Shown: one piece after another, positions 1-8,422 of the stretch
How positions within the stretch are numbered: position 1 is the first letter of the stretch
Layout: every line of letters starts with the position of its first letter
From: Bog-950 sp964631835
GTDB lineage: Bacteria > Bacteroidota > Bacteroidia > Chitinophagales > LD1
NCBI GenBank assembly: GCA_964631835.1
Contig: CAZWAD010000001.1
Coordinates: forward strand, 1-64,000
Length of the DNA stretch: 64,000 bases
Reading direction: 5' to 3'
Program-made: the position numbers and the translations under genes
Notes under the pieces: model-generated
What the model was told of the DNA's origin: nothing
Seen by the model: only the letters and a program-made list of their open reading frames with translations
Database searches by the model: none

Positions 1-61
1 ACATATATCCGGCTACGGCTGTAGTATTTTTTCAAAATTTGCTTTGTTGAAACATTTCCCC

Positions 62-89
62 CGCAGAGTCCCGAAACGGAGACTTTGCG
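62..89. repeat. Palindromic element, copy 1
   Basis: Stem CGCAGAGTC with right arm GACTTTGCG (one G-T pair), inner CCG/CGG pairs and a 3-nt AAA loop. Same architecture as the copies at 109-146 and 41061-41098. Confidence 0.75.
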
Positions 90-108
90 AGGGGAAGAAC
101 TAACTTAG

Positions 109-146
109 CGCAGAGTCCCCAATGCTACGTAAAGGGAGACTCTGCG
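109..146. repeat. Palindromic element, copy 2
   Basis: Perfect outer stem CGCAGAGTC/GACTCTGCG, inner CCC/GGG, and loop AATGCTACGTAAA. The loop and CCC/GGG core are shared with the copy at 41061-41098, which has a different but still paired outer stem. Confidence 0.8.
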
Positions 147-223
147 AGGTGGAATTCTCAGCTTACTGAAAAGGTAAATGAGTTAGAACAACTGGTTAGG
201 AAATAAAGAACTTTAAACCTGTC

Positions 224-847
224 ATGAAAAAAATAACAGCATTTGTTTTTTTGGGAATAATTTTAGCGACATCGTGTTGCAAAAAATGTGACCAACGGCA
301 AGTTATTTATTCGATTGGTACCGAAATGTACAGATATGTTTTTCGCGATACTTCGGAGTGGGTATATAGAAATACGAGTACAAGTATTTATGATACGGTT
401 ATTATGTATAAAATGGAAAGAAGTTTTTGGAAATTAGATACAGCTGATGAGTGCGTTGATTTGGAAAAAGAATTTTTCGTTTTGGACTTTGAAAGCAAGT
501 TACAACCTGGACATGCAACTACCTACTTTATTGATTTCAATGGAATTAGACAAGATGGTACCGGCATTTTTCCTAATGCCGGAATTCAAATATATAACCG
601 GCTTACTTCAGTAGGGGATAGCACTGCGTTTACTAAGTATGAGGAATTTTATCCTTCATTAATAATAGAGGGGCGTATAATAAGTAATATCCGAAAAATT
701 CTTTTACTCTATCCTTCCACTCAATATCCATATAAAACTTATTTGTACTGGTCTCCTAATATCGGAATAGTTCGTAAAGAAATTCATGATACCATAAACG
801 GCATACAATTTTGGGATATGACCTATAGTAACCTTAAATACTATTGA
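224..847 (+). CDS. Hypothetical lipoprotein
   Basis: Encodes 207 residues of unrecognised family. The N-terminus is a lipoprotein signal (hydrophobic run ending in A-T-S-C-C, lipidated Cys near residue 18), so the product should be anchored in the inner or outer membrane facing the periplasm or surface. The mature part is rich in Tyr, Thr and Asp with beta-strand-like spacing and has no catalytic motif I recognise. It stands alone between two blocks of palindromic repeats, with no operon partner, and its base composition is more AT-rich than the housekeeping genes downstream. Start is the first ATG before the signal peptide. Confidence 0.7.
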   Translation: MKKITAFVFLGIILATSCCKKCDQRQVIYSIGTEMYRYVFRDTSEWVYRNTSTSIYDTVIMYKMERSFWKLDTADECVDLEKEFFVLDFESKLQPGHATTYFIDFNGIRQDGTGIFPNAGIQIYNRLTSVGDSTAFTKYEEFYPSLIIEGRIISNIRKILLLYPSTQYPYKTYLYWSPNIGIVRKEIHDTINGIQFWDMTYSNLKYY

Positions 848-880
848 CGTATGAAAAAATTATCACTTTTCTTTTACCCC

Positions 881-908
881 CGCAGAGACTCTGCTACGGG
901 ACTCTGCG
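881..908. repeat. Palindromic element, copy 3 (divergent)
   Basis: Outer stem CGCAGAG/CTCTGCG is kept; the centre differs from copies 1 and 2. Lies just downstream of the lipoprotein gene, where it could also act as a transcript-end hairpin. Confidence 0.55.
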
Positions 909-1016
909 TTAAAAATATAGCTTCGTGTTATGCCTGTTCCCCGTTCTTCGAGGTCTTCCGCAGGATGACTTCGAGGGCTTCAATAAATGAAGGTTACTGA
1001 CTTCGCAAAAACCGTG

Positions 1017-1529
1017 TTACTGTTTAGGCGAGTATTTTTCAATCCTCATTCCCACACTTTTTACAAACCCCAGCGGGTTTACGCGCATATCCTGAGTAAT
1101 CTTAAAAGTGTATTTGCCCAACTCGGGAAAGTAGGCATTCTCCTGAATGGGGATTTGAATATCGCAGTTGTCACCGAGGCAGTCGCCATGCCAAACCCCG
1201 TCAGGCTCTGAAAGAACAAGGTTCACCCGCTTTTCAAATTGTTTTCCCCCGGGAAAAGTGGTTTCAATCTTCACCCACAGGTTTCGCCACTCGAAGTTGA
1301 ACCCGTGGCGGAGGCTGATATAAATGTTGTAATGCTGAGCGGTGTCCTTAATTTCTGCGGTAAAAGTTTTTGAATCGGAATAATCCCAGCTATAGTTTTT
1401 CATTAACTGGTTTTCTTCCATTACCTGGTTGCTATCGCATGATGAAAACAGCAAACATATTGCGAGAATAATCAGGAAGGTGATTGAATCATCCCGCTTA
1501 ATTTGCCAACTGCGTACTGCCAACTGCAT
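1017..1529 (-). CDS. gldH: Gliding motility lipoprotein GldH
   Basis: GldH is a lipoprotein needed for gliding and for T9SS secretion in Bacteroidota. The 170-residue product has a lipoprotein signal (LLFSSC) followed by the family pattern: a Tyr/Trp strand, 'LRHGFNFEWRNLWVKIETTFP', a conserved 'GVWHGDCLGDNCD' segment and a C-terminal 'MRVNPLGFVKSVGMRIEK'. I start it at the Met two bases past the ricT stop; a longer frame exists upstream but runs inside ricT. The first ten residues come from a 4 x 7 bp minisatellite (1504-1531), so the native start may have been altered. Order holB-ricT-gldH is typical for the phylum. Confidence 0.88.
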   Translation of the reverse strand: MQLAVRSWQIKRDDSITFLIILAICLLFSSCDSNQVMEENQLMKNYSWDYSDSKTFTAEIKDTAQHYNIYISLRHGFNFEWRNLWVKIETTFPGGKQFEKRVNLVLSEPDGVWHGDCLGDNCDIQIPIQENAYFPELGKYTFKITQDMRVNPLGFVKSVGMRIEKYSPKQ

Positions 1530-1531
1530 AC
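1504..1531. repeat. 7-bp minisatellite (tgccaac/tgcatac family)
   Basis: Four tandem heptamers (tgccaac, tgcgtac, tgccaac, tgcatac) spanning the ricT stop and the gldH start. Confidence 0.8.
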
Positions 1532-2688
1532 TACTTCCTCCGGTTGCCCTTTCCTCTGTGTTTATGCCGGTTTCCCCTGCGCTTTTTCCTTTCCTTGTCT
1601 TCAAGGGTTTGGAGAGAAACCTGCCCCACCAAATCCTCATGTTTGCTTTCGTCCACAATTTCATCTTCAGCTAAAGCAAAATCTTCAAGGCTCTTGGGCT
1701 TTTTTCCGCTTTTGTTCATAAAGAGAAGTTCTTTGGCATCTTCAATATCGAGCGTAAAAAATTTACCGCGCTGAGTTTCGTACTCATATACCAGTTGCCT
1801 TTTGAGAATCTCCGTTTTCCGGAGCCAGGCAATGCCTTCTTCGGTTTCAATTTTATCAGCCTGCTTCGGAAAACTTTTCAGCGAGTCGTTGTAAGTATCC
1901 AGTTCGTAGTTCAGGCAGCACTTTAATCTTCCGCATTGCCCGCTCAGCTTATCGGTATTAATGGCTAAGTTTTGATAGCGCACTGCCTGAGTGGTTACCG
2001 ATTTAAAATCGGCAAGCCATGTGGAGCAGCATAATTCTCTTCCGCAGGTTCCTATGCCGCCAATTCTTCCCGCTTCCTGCCGGGCGCCAATCTGCCGCAT
2101 TTCGATTTTCACTTTGAAATCGCGGGCATAGGCTTTCACCAGTTCCCGGAAATCAACCCGCCCGTCTGCCGTATAAAATATGGTTACCTTTTTGTTATCG
2201 CCCTGAAACTCGATATCGCCAATTTTCATTTCAAGGTTCATGGTCCGCGCCATAGCGCGCGCGCGAATCATTATTCCCTTCTCCTTATTTCGGGCATCAA
2301 GAAACAAGTTGATGTCCTGCTCATTGGCAATGCGCATAACACTGCGGATAGTATCATCGCGCTCGGTGATTTTGCGCTTTTTCATCTGCACTTTCACCAG
2401 TTCGCCCTGCAAGTTCACTTCGCCAATATCATAACCCTGAGCTGCCTCTACTACAACAAGTTGACCTTTATGTAAATCAAGATTCTGAGCATTGCGGTAG
2501 AAACCTTTGCGCGAGCCTTTCTTGAAACTCACTTCAATAATATTGAAGTTCTCGTTGAAAGAAACGGGCATATCGGCAAACCAGTCGAGCACGTTCATGC
2601 GGTTGCAGCCACCGCTTGAACATCCGCCTTTAGTCTGACAGCCGGCAACAATTCCGTCTTTGGCTGTGGTACAAGTTGAACATCCCAT
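1531..2688 (-). CDS. ricT: PSP1 domain protein, RicT/YaaT-like
   Basis: 385 residues. The N-terminus is Cys-rich (C3, C6, C17, C23, C28). A PSP1 domain follows, with the diagnostic 'GTCGRELCCSTW' and 'GQCGRLKCCLNYEL' Cys motifs typical of YaaT/RicT. In Bacillus, RicT works with RicA and RicF as an iron-sulfur complex that affects RNase Y and phosphorelays; the role in Bacteroidota is not established and is inferred only from family. The C-terminal 30 residues are a very basic Lys/Arg tail (ERKKRRGNRHKHRGKG). It lies between holB and gldH on the same strand and probably shares their transcript. Confidence 0.88.
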   Translation of the reverse strand: MGCSTCTTAKDGIVAGCQTKGGCSSGGCNRMNVLDWFADMPVSFNENFNIIEVSFKKGSRKGFYRNAQNLDLHKGQLVVVEAAQGYDIGEVNLQGELVKVQMKKRKITERDDTIRSVMRIANEQDINLFLDARNKEKGIMIRARAMARTMNLEMKIGDIEFQGDNKKVTIFYTADGRVDFRELVKAYARDFKVKIEMRQIGARQEAGRIGGIGTCGRELCCSTWLADFKSVTTQAVRYQNLAINTDKLSGQCGRLKCCLNYELDTYNDSLKSFPKQADKIETEEGIAWLRKTEILKRQLVYEYETQRGKFFTLDIEDAKELLFMNKSGKKPKSLEDFALAEDEIVDESKHEDLVGQVSLQTLEDKERKKRRGNRHKHRGKGNRRK

Positions 2689-2764
2689 TCGTTTCTGATT
2701 TATTCTATGCGGACGAATCTAAATGAAAAATTGAGAAAACGCAGAGAGAGAAAGAAGAGAAACG

Positions 2765-3916
2765 CTAATCAACTGCCACTTCTTCACCTGCAAAAACCGA
2801 AGCTGCTTTAAAGGAGTTGCTGAAAAAGAGAATCTTGGGATTGGCATTCCGCTCGATGTGGTAGTGCATTAGGTTGATGAGCTGTGAAAGGGCTTCCAGC
2901 TGTTCAACACCGAGTTTTGCCGAGAGGCGTTTGGCTATCTGCAACTCTTCGTCCTCCAACTTTCCGCTGTTTCCCGAAAACATAATCTGACCGCACTCGC
3001 GCAAAAAGAAAAGAGCGTATTTCAGAAACATTTTCTGGTTTTCACGACCGATTTTTGAAATCTCGTCCACCCATTCGATAAGTTGCGAAACATTGTTTGC
3101 AGAATTTTTTTGTTTCAGGTTAAAACAGCAAACCAACCACCGGTGCAGCAGTTTGTCGTTCGGGTTTTCCTCTCCCTCTGCAAATGCAAGAGCAGTGTTG
3201 AAGTTTCCATCGCTGATCCGGGCAATTCTTTTTGCAGCGCTTTCATCTAAGGTAAACCGTTTCACTAACTCGTCTTTCACATCGTCATCATCAATAGCGT
3301 TGATTTTAATTAGCTGCACACGCGAAAGAATTGTTGTCAGAACCGCTTCCGAGTTTTCAGTAATCAGAATAAAGACAGTATTGTCAGGTGGTTCTTCTAT
3401 AACTTTTAAAAGTGTATTACCTGCCTCTTTCAGAAATTCAGCCAGCCATATAATCTGGATTTTATATCCGGACTCATAAGTTTTCATACTCAGTCTGCGG
3501 ATGATTTCATGACACTCGCGCACGGTAATATTTCCCTGTCGGTTTTCAGCGCCAATACTTTGAAGCCAGTCGTTTATACCCAAATAAGCATTTGCAGAAA
3601 TTGCACTCCGCCAATCGGTAGTGTAATCAGCGCTTATCGGAGCCTCACCGCTTTTCCTTGGTACTACCGGAAAAGTAAAATGAACATCGGGATGGATAAA
3701 CTTTTCATTTTTAAGGCAAGCCGGACAGGTTCCGCAGGAATCGTTTTTGCCTCTGCTTTCGCATTGAATAAATTTTGAGAGAGCAAGCGCAAGTGCAAGG
3801 CTGCCATTCCCCTCCGGTCCGCTAAACATCAGCGCATGAGGAATTTTACCGGAATGAACCATTGCGGTAAGTTTTTGCTTAGCTGCCGCCTGACCAATTA
3901 CATCTTTAAATTGCAT
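2765..3916 (-). CDS. holB: DNA polymerase III subunit delta'
   Basis: Clamp-loader subunit of the replicative polymerase. 383 residues with an AAA+ fold: 'VIGQAAAKQKL' at the start, a degenerate P-loop (SGPEGNG, lacking the GKT core, as usual for delta'), a zinc module (C-x8-C-x2-C-x2-C: CESRGKNDSCGTCPAC) and 'VIEEPPDNTVFILITENSEAVLTTILSRVQLI', the sensor-1/SRC-like region. Its ATG overlaps the TGA of the upstream glutathione peroxidase gene by one base, indicating translational coupling. A 76-nt gap follows to ricT. Confidence 0.92.
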   Translation of the reverse strand: MQFKDVIGQAAAKQKLTAMVHSGKIPHALMFSGPEGNGSLALALALSKFIQCESRGKNDSCGTCPACLKNEKFIHPDVHFTFPVVPRKSGEAPISADYTTDWRSAISANAYLGINDWLQSIGAENRQGNITVRECHEIIRRLSMKTYESGYKIQIIWLAEFLKEAGNTLLKVIEEPPDNTVFILITENSEAVLTTILSRVQLIKINAIDDDDVKDELVKRFTLDESAAKRIARISDGNFNTALAFAEGEENPNDKLLHRWLVCCFNLKQKNSANNVSQLIEWVDEISKIGRENQKMFLKYALFFLRECGQIMFSGNSGKLEDEELQIAKRLSAKLGVEQLEALSQLINLMHYHIERNANPKILFFSNSFKAASVFAGEEVAVD

Positions 3917-4395
3917 CAGTTTTCGATAAACTTCAAAATTTCTTCTGAAATTGGCTCAACGAGAGTTGAGAAAATTTTAATCAGGTTGCCGTTTTCATCA
4001 ATCAGGTATTTCTGGAAGTTCCATTTCACATCGCTGTCGCGGTAACCGTTTAATTCCTTCGTCATTAAAAATTCATAGAGCGGATGCCGGTTGCTTCCGA
4101 GTATTTGAATTTTTGAGGTAAGCGGAAAGGTAACTCCGAAATTTATTTCACAGAATTGTTCAATTTCCTTTTCACTGCCCGGTTCCTGTTCGCCAAAATC
4201 GTTGCATGGCAAACCAATCACGGCTAGTTTGTTCTTAAAATTTTCATGCAATTCCTGTAACTGTTTGTATTGCGGAGTATAGCCGCAGGCAGAAGCAACG
4301 TTAACCAGCAAAATTTTTTTCCCCTTGAATTGAGCCAGGCTGAATTCATTGCCTCTGATGTCTTTCAGAGGGAAATCATAAACCGTTTTACCCAT
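3916..4395 (-). CDS. Glutathione peroxidase family protein
   Basis: 159-residue thiol peroxidase of the GPx family, which reduces hydroperoxides, usually with thioredoxin as donor in bacteria. The catalytic tetrad is visible: Cys37 in 'VNVASACGYT', Gln70 in 'FGEQEPG', and Trp125-Asn126 in 'KWNFQKYL'. The catalytic residue is Cys rather than selenocysteine. No signal peptide, so cytoplasmic. First gene of the run into holB. Confidence 0.92.
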   Translation of the reverse strand: MGKTVYDFPLKDIRGNEFSLAQFKGKKILLVNVASACGYTPQYKQLQELHENFKNKLAVIGLPCNDFGEQEPGSEKEIEQFCEINFGVTFPLTSKIQILGSNRHPLYEFLMTKELNGYRDSDVKWNFQKYLIDENGNLIKIFSTLVEPISEEILKFIEN

Positions 4396-4435
4396 GTCGT
4401 GAAAATAGAAATTCTAAATTAGCGGTCACGCAGTC

Positions 4436-5344
4436 ATGAAACTCGCACACATTATTAATCCTGTAAAAGCGCCAATAGGTTCCGAACTGGATATTGCTCA
4501 GCCGATAACTTTTGAAAGTATAAGGGTTGCAAGTGAATTTTCGAATGGTAATGTCACTGTAGAACTTTACACGGTTTGTTATCCGGAAGACAACGAAATT
4601 ATCCCATCGTTTTTCAGAAAACTTCCTGATTTAACCCGTTCAGTTCTCGACTATGGAAAATTCACCACACCGAAAAGATATCCTATCCTGAGTGATGTGC
4701 TGCTCGCACTTTATGAGACAAGCGATGCCGACTATCTGATTTACACCAACATGGATATTGCCTTGATGCCGCACTTTTATAATGCTGTTTGCTCATTTAT
4801 CCGGGAAGGACATGATGTGGTTTTGGTAAATCGTAGAGGAATTTCAACTAAATACAAAAACGTAAATGAGTTGCCGTTGATGTATTCCGATTACGGGAAA
4901 CCCCATCCCGGTTTCGATTGTTTTGTGTTTAAGCGCGAGTTGTTTCCCAAAATAGTTCTTGAAAATATTTGCCTCGGTGTATCATTCAGCGAAGTTGCGC
5001 TTCTGCACAACTTCATTGCTTTTGGTGAAAAAGTAAAGCTGGCGGATGATGTCCATCTCACATTTCACATTGGCACCGAGGTTATGCCTCCGCTCAATCC
5101 GGAGTTTTACTGGCACAACCGCAACGAATACGAAAAGAAAATTTACCCGAAGCTGAAACCTTTCCTTCAGATTGATAAATTTCCGTACCGAGGCCTCCCA
5201 TTTTATAAACGAATGTTGAAATGGATGCTCAATCCGAGTTTTAGAACTCACCAAATGGCGGAACTGGAAGGAAAGAACTGGTACCGGAGGTTTAAGTACG
5301 ATTTGGATTCGATACGGTTTTTGCTGTTGCAGAAGATACGGTAA
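4436..5344 (+). CDS. Glycosyltransferase-like protein, surface polysaccharide cluster
   Basis: 302 residues. The central 'DADYLIYTNMDIALMPHFY' resembles the nucleotide-sugar binding strand and acidic motif of GT-A glycosyltransferases, and 'HPGFDCFVFKRELF' resembles an acceptor-side segment; the exact family is not recognised. No signal or membrane segment. It faces the GNAT/GT2/KAS III/ACP operon tail to tail and overlaps the GNAT gene by 53 nt at the 3' ends. The sugar-related neighbourhood supports the call but substrate is unknown. Confidence 0.5.
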   Translation: MKLAHIINPVKAPIGSELDIAQPITFESIRVASEFSNGNVTVELYTVCYPEDNEIIPSFFRKLPDLTRSVLDYGKFTTPKRYPILSDVLLALYETSDADYLIYTNMDIALMPHFYNAVCSFIREGHDVVLVNRRGISTKYKNVNELPLMYSDYGKPHPGFDCFVFKRELFPKIVLENICLGVSFSEVALLHNFIAFGEKVKLADDVHLTFHIGTEVMPPLNPEFYWHNRNEYEKKIYPKLKPFLQIDKFPYRGLPFYKRMLKWMLNPSFRTHQMAELEGKNWYRRFKYDLDSIRFLLLQKIR

Positions 5345-5984
5345 TCTTCACCTCGAGGTTTTTCAGTATTTCTTTTCTCGCATTTTTCAGTTTACCGGCA
5401 ATCCACCTGTCGGCTTTAGTTTGAGGGTTCAACTCTATCAATGTCTGGTTTCCCTTTAAATGTAAAGCGGCATTTCTTATTTCTTTGGCTTCAAGCAGGT
5501 AAATTTCTTTTTGCAGCATGTACTCATACCCCTGACCCAATTCAATTTTTTTGGTTCGGTTAAAACCGAGTGATGTATTGTAATTATGAGCCACCTTATT
5601 GTTACCCTTTACCTTGGCGTAAACACTCTGTATGTCAAACAACAAAAAGAAAACATCAAGCATTGCCAACGATGCCATAACCGGGACATCGGTTGCCAGA
5701 AATTTATCTTCATAAATGAACAAACCGGTGTAAGCGGTTTTGTTTGTCCAGTCAATGGATGAAATATTTATCAGCCCCACCGGAATATTCTTATAATGGA
5801 TAATGAAGAAAAAATTTTCTTCATTATCAACGGAGTTAAACCATTCCTTTTGCATGGAGGAAGTTATTTCCCCTTTGTAAAACATAAACCGTTGAATTTT
5901 GCGGTCGTTACGCCACTGGCGCACCATTTCCGTCCGATTTTGTGTAAGGCGTTCAAGAGTAACTCCGTAACGGGTAATTTTCAT
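5292..5984 (-). CDS. GNAT acetyltransferase with C-terminal extension
   Basis: 230 residues. Residues 1-170 follow the RimJ/WecD/PseH pattern: 'VRQWRNDRKIQRFMFYKGEI', then 'PVGLINISSIDWTNKTAYTGLFI', then 'NKVAHNYNTSLGFNRT' as the acetyl-CoA-binding/N-end helix. Probably acetylates an amino sugar, since it closes an ACP-KAS III-glycosyltransferase run. The last 50 or so residues are a basic extension beyond the usual domain length, and its 3' end runs 53 nt into the opposing glycosyltransferase gene, which suggests loss of an earlier stop codon. Confidence 0.75.
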   Translation of the reverse strand: MKITRYGVTLERLTQNRTEMVRQWRNDRKIQRFMFYKGEITSSMQKEWFNSVDNEENFFFIIHYKNIPVGLINISSIDWTNKTAYTGLFIYEDKFLATDVPVMASLAMLDVFFLLFDIQSVYAKVKGNNKVAHNYNTSLGFNRTKKIELGQGYEYMLQKEIYLLEAKEIRNAALHLKGNQTLIELNPQTKADRWIAGKLKNARKEILKNLEVKITVSSATAKTVSNPNRT

Positions 5985-6071
5985 GTGTATATTTTTGTTT
6001 TCAGCGTACAGATGGAATGCCTCAATTCCAAAGATTCATTTTGGATGACAATTCAGAATCATGGCGCTTTA

Positions 6072-7004
6072 TCAAAGAATTTCCTTAATTAAATAAGGAG
6101 GTTTTTTATGCTGATAGGCAAACAGCCTGTTCAGGTACTCACCGATTATACCCATGCTGAAAAGTATTAGACCGGTTGACATGAAAATAGCAACTATCAG
6201 CGCGGTAAATCCGAGTGGTGAGCCGAGTGTGATTTTCATATACACGAAATAAATAACCATAAACAGGCAAAACCAGAATGAGAGAAATCCGAACCAGGTC
6301 ATAAACCGGAGAGGAATGGTTGTATAGCCGAAAATGAGATTGACCGTTAGAAATACAAGCCGGAACAAGCTGTACTGCGAACCGCCTTCTCTACGCACAG
6401 TATGGCGAACTTCCGCCCACTCGGTTTTGGTGGTGTGCCATGAAAGTATTTCATCAATAAATGTAAACGAATGATTGTAGTCTCTGATTTTATCAATAAC
6501 GCTCCGGTGAATGATTTTAAAGCTGGAACCTTGTCCAACAGTATTTCCGAATTTTTCAAACATCAGGCCTACAAAATAGCTCCCCAATTTTCTTACCCGC
6601 GAATGTTTGCGCTCATCATTTTGGTAATATCCATAAACCAAATCAGCAGAAGTTGATTGAGCTTTGTTAATCAGCTGCTCAATGTCTTCGGGAAAAAATT
6701 GCAAATCATCATCTATTGTAATTATATACTCGCCCTGTGCAAACTGAAAGCCGCATTGCAACGCTTTGTGTTGTCCCGAGTTTTTCCTGAGGTGAATTGC
6801 AATTAGCTTTTCGCCAAACCTTTCCTTCAATAGTTTGATTATACCCCAGCTATTGTCGCGGCTACAATCGTTTACCAGAATTATTTCAAAAGAGGCATTC
6901 AGCTTTTGAAGAGTTGCTTCAACACGCGTACACAACTCTTCCAATGTTTTTTCACTGTTAAAAACCGGAACAACTACAGAATATTCGGGAGAAAAAAGTT
7001 TCAT
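6072..7004 (-). CDS. Glycosyltransferase family 2 (polyprenyl-phosphate sugar transferase type)
   Basis: 310 residues. GT-A fold: 'YSVVVPVFNSEKTL' at the start, 'IILVNDCSRDNSW', 'KNSGQHKALQCGF', and the metal/nucleotide site 'IITIDDDLQFFPED' (Asp98-100). Two C-terminal transmembrane segments (about 225-255 and 260-290) place it with DPM1/ArnC-like enzymes that load a sugar onto a lipid carrier at the inner membrane. Its ATG overlaps the KAS III stop by 4 nt, so the two are translationally coupled. Confidence 0.85.
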   Translation of the reverse strand: MKLFSPEYSVVVPVFNSEKTLEELCTRVEATLQKLNASFEIILVNDCSRDNSWGIIKLLKERFGEKLIAIHLRKNSGQHKALQCGFQFAQGEYIITIDDDLQFFPEDIEQLINKAQSTSADLVYGYYQNDERKHSRVRKLGSYFVGLMFEKFGNTVGQGSSFKIIHRSVIDKIRDYNHSFTFIDEILSWHTTKTEWAEVRHTVRREGGSQYSLFRLVFLTVNLIFGYTTIPLRFMTWFGFLSFWFCLFMVIYFVYMKITLGSPLGFTALIVAIFMSTGLILFSMGIIGEYLNRLFAYQHKKPPYLIKEIL

Positions 7005-8053
7005 ACTTCAACTAATTCAGGACAAACTAAACTATCTGTTTCAAGATACGCACTTCCCCAGGATAAGCCAACACCAAACCCCGAGAGCACAAGTTTCAGC
7101 CCTTTTCCGGTAAGCTGTTTCCTGATTTTTGTCACTAATGTTACCGGTATGGTAGCTGAACTGGTATTGCCGTAATCATACAAACTATAAGGAACTTTTG
7201 CAGCATCGACACCTAATTTTTTACGAACACTTTCGAGCATCAGCAAATTGGCCTGGTGAAATACAAAATAATCAACTAAAGATTTTTCAACTTTATTTTC
7301 ATCCAGCAAGATGTTGATGTTTGGCGCCACTTCCCGCAAAGCAAAGTTGAAAATTTTAAGCCCGTCTAGTTTCATATCAAGGTTGCTGCGCGTTATTCCT
7401 TTTCCGTGTTCCTTTACCTCTAGTGATTTTTCGGTAAACTGGTTGCGGAATCCTCCATCGTAAACTATAATGTCGTCAAATTCCTTGCCATCGGTTTGCA
7501 GGTTAAAATGAATTTTATACCCCGTAGAAAATTCCAGCGCTGTAGCAGAACCTGCATCGGAAAACAACGGAGCTGTGCTTTTATCTTTAGCCGATATAGT
7601 TTTAGTGGAAACATCGCCAACCAGTAACAGCGCTTTTCCTCCCGGCATGTTCCTCAGCAAGCCGCCAACAATCGAAAGCCCATAAACATAACCCGAGCAG
7701 CCTAAGTTTACGTCAAAGGCAATACAGTCTTTAGGCAAGCCGAGTTTATCCTGTAAAATGGATGATGTGTTTGGTATTAGATAGTCAGGAGTTTGGGTAA
7801 TAAACACCAGCACTTTAACCTCATCTCTCTTCCAGCTCAACTCATTCAAAAGTTTCTCAGCAGCAATTAAGCAAAGATCGCCAGCTGTGGTTCCTTCACC
7901 GGCCAATCTTCGGTAGCGTATGCCTACGGTTTTTATAAAAAGCTCCGATTCATCTTTTGTAAATAAAGGGAAGTTGATATTGTCTTCTATTCGCTTAGGA
8001 GCACTGGCGGCAATACCACAGAGTTTTATATCGGGCAGGGTAAAGACTGCCAT
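7001..8053 (-). CDS. 3-oxoacyl-ACP synthase III family protein
   Basis: 350-residue thiolase-fold condensing enzyme. The FabH-type triad is complete: Cys119 in 'NLGCSGYVYG', His266 in 'VFHQANLLML', Asn296 in 'YDYGNTSSATIP'. It starts one base after the dedicated ACP gene stop and overlaps a glycosyltransferase gene, so it is probably not the housekeeping FabH but part of a pathway that makes or transfers an acyl group for a surface glycan or specialised lipid. The acyl product is unknown. Confidence 0.85.
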   Translation of the reverse strand: MAVFTLPDIKLCGIAASAPKRIEDNINFPLFTKDESELFIKTVGIRYRRLAGEGTTAGDLCLIAAEKLLNELSWKRDEVKVLVFITQTPDYLIPNTSSILQDKLGLPKDCIAFDVNLGCSGYVYGLSIVGGLLRNMPGGKALLLVGDVSTKTISAKDKSTAPLFSDAGSATALEFSTGYKIHFNLQTDGKEFDDIIVYDGGFRNQFTEKSLEVKEHGKGITRSNLDMKLDGLKIFNFALREVAPNINILLDENKVEKSLVDYFVFHQANLLMLESVRKKLGVDAAKVPYSLYDYGNTSSATIPVTLVTKIRKQLTGKGLKLVLSGFGVGLSWGSAYLETDSLVCPELVEV

Positions 8054-8054
8054 G

Positions 8055-8282
8055 CTATTTGTTTTTTACAATTTCGAAAAGTTCTGCAGGGGTATTTGCG
8101 TTTTTCAAGTCTTCAGCTGTAATGGTTTTTCCGTAGTCGGAATCAATCATGGCAATAACAATCAGCGCCAACATACTGCCCCATTCTTCTAATTTACGGA
8201 ATTGGGTATCGGCTTTTATGGTAAGCGGGTCTGTGGTATGAAAACATTCGGCAAATCTACCGGTAAACTCTTCCAGTTCCAT
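8055..8282 (-). CDS. Acyl carrier protein
   Basis: 75 residues, the usual ACP size. The phosphopantetheine site is 'EEWGSMLALIVIAMID' with Ser36; the common D-S-L is replaced by G-S-M, as in carrier proteins of accessory pathways. Helix III and IV positions follow ('GKTITAEDLKNANTPAELFEIV'). First gene of the ACP-KAS III-GT2 operon. Confidence 0.88.
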   Translation of the reverse strand: MELEEFTGRFAECFHTTDPLTIKADTQFRKLEEWGSMLALIVIAMIDSDYGKTITAEDLKNANTPAELFEIVKNK

Positions 8283-8422
8283 ATTTCAGACGTGCAATTT
8301 AGAAAAGGTTGGGTTGACTGCAAATTACAAAGATCTTAGTCGGCCGGAATCTTCCCTCGGACGATTAAAAATTTTCATTTCCGCGGATGTACTTCTGTAA
8401 ATAAAATCAGTACCTTCACAAT

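Larger units (their letters stand above)
35..205 (+). pseudogene. Decayed C-terminal fragment with two palindromes in frame
   Basis: A reading frame open from just after a TGA near position 51 runs to a TAA at about 205. It ends in a charged coiled-coil-like tail (QLTEKVNELEQLVRK) of the kind that closes many Bacteroidota surface or tail-fibre-like proteins. There is no usable start codon. The frame passes straight through the palindromes at 62-89 and 109-146, which would be translated as short Gly-Asp-Ser/Ala-Arg peptides. I read this as the relic of a longer gene whose upstream part lies outside the window or is lost. Function is not identifiable. Confidence 0.3.

Noticed and set aside
987..1211. 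74-residue plus-strand frame over gldH
   Set aside because: Lies antisense to the conserved C-terminal half of GldH.
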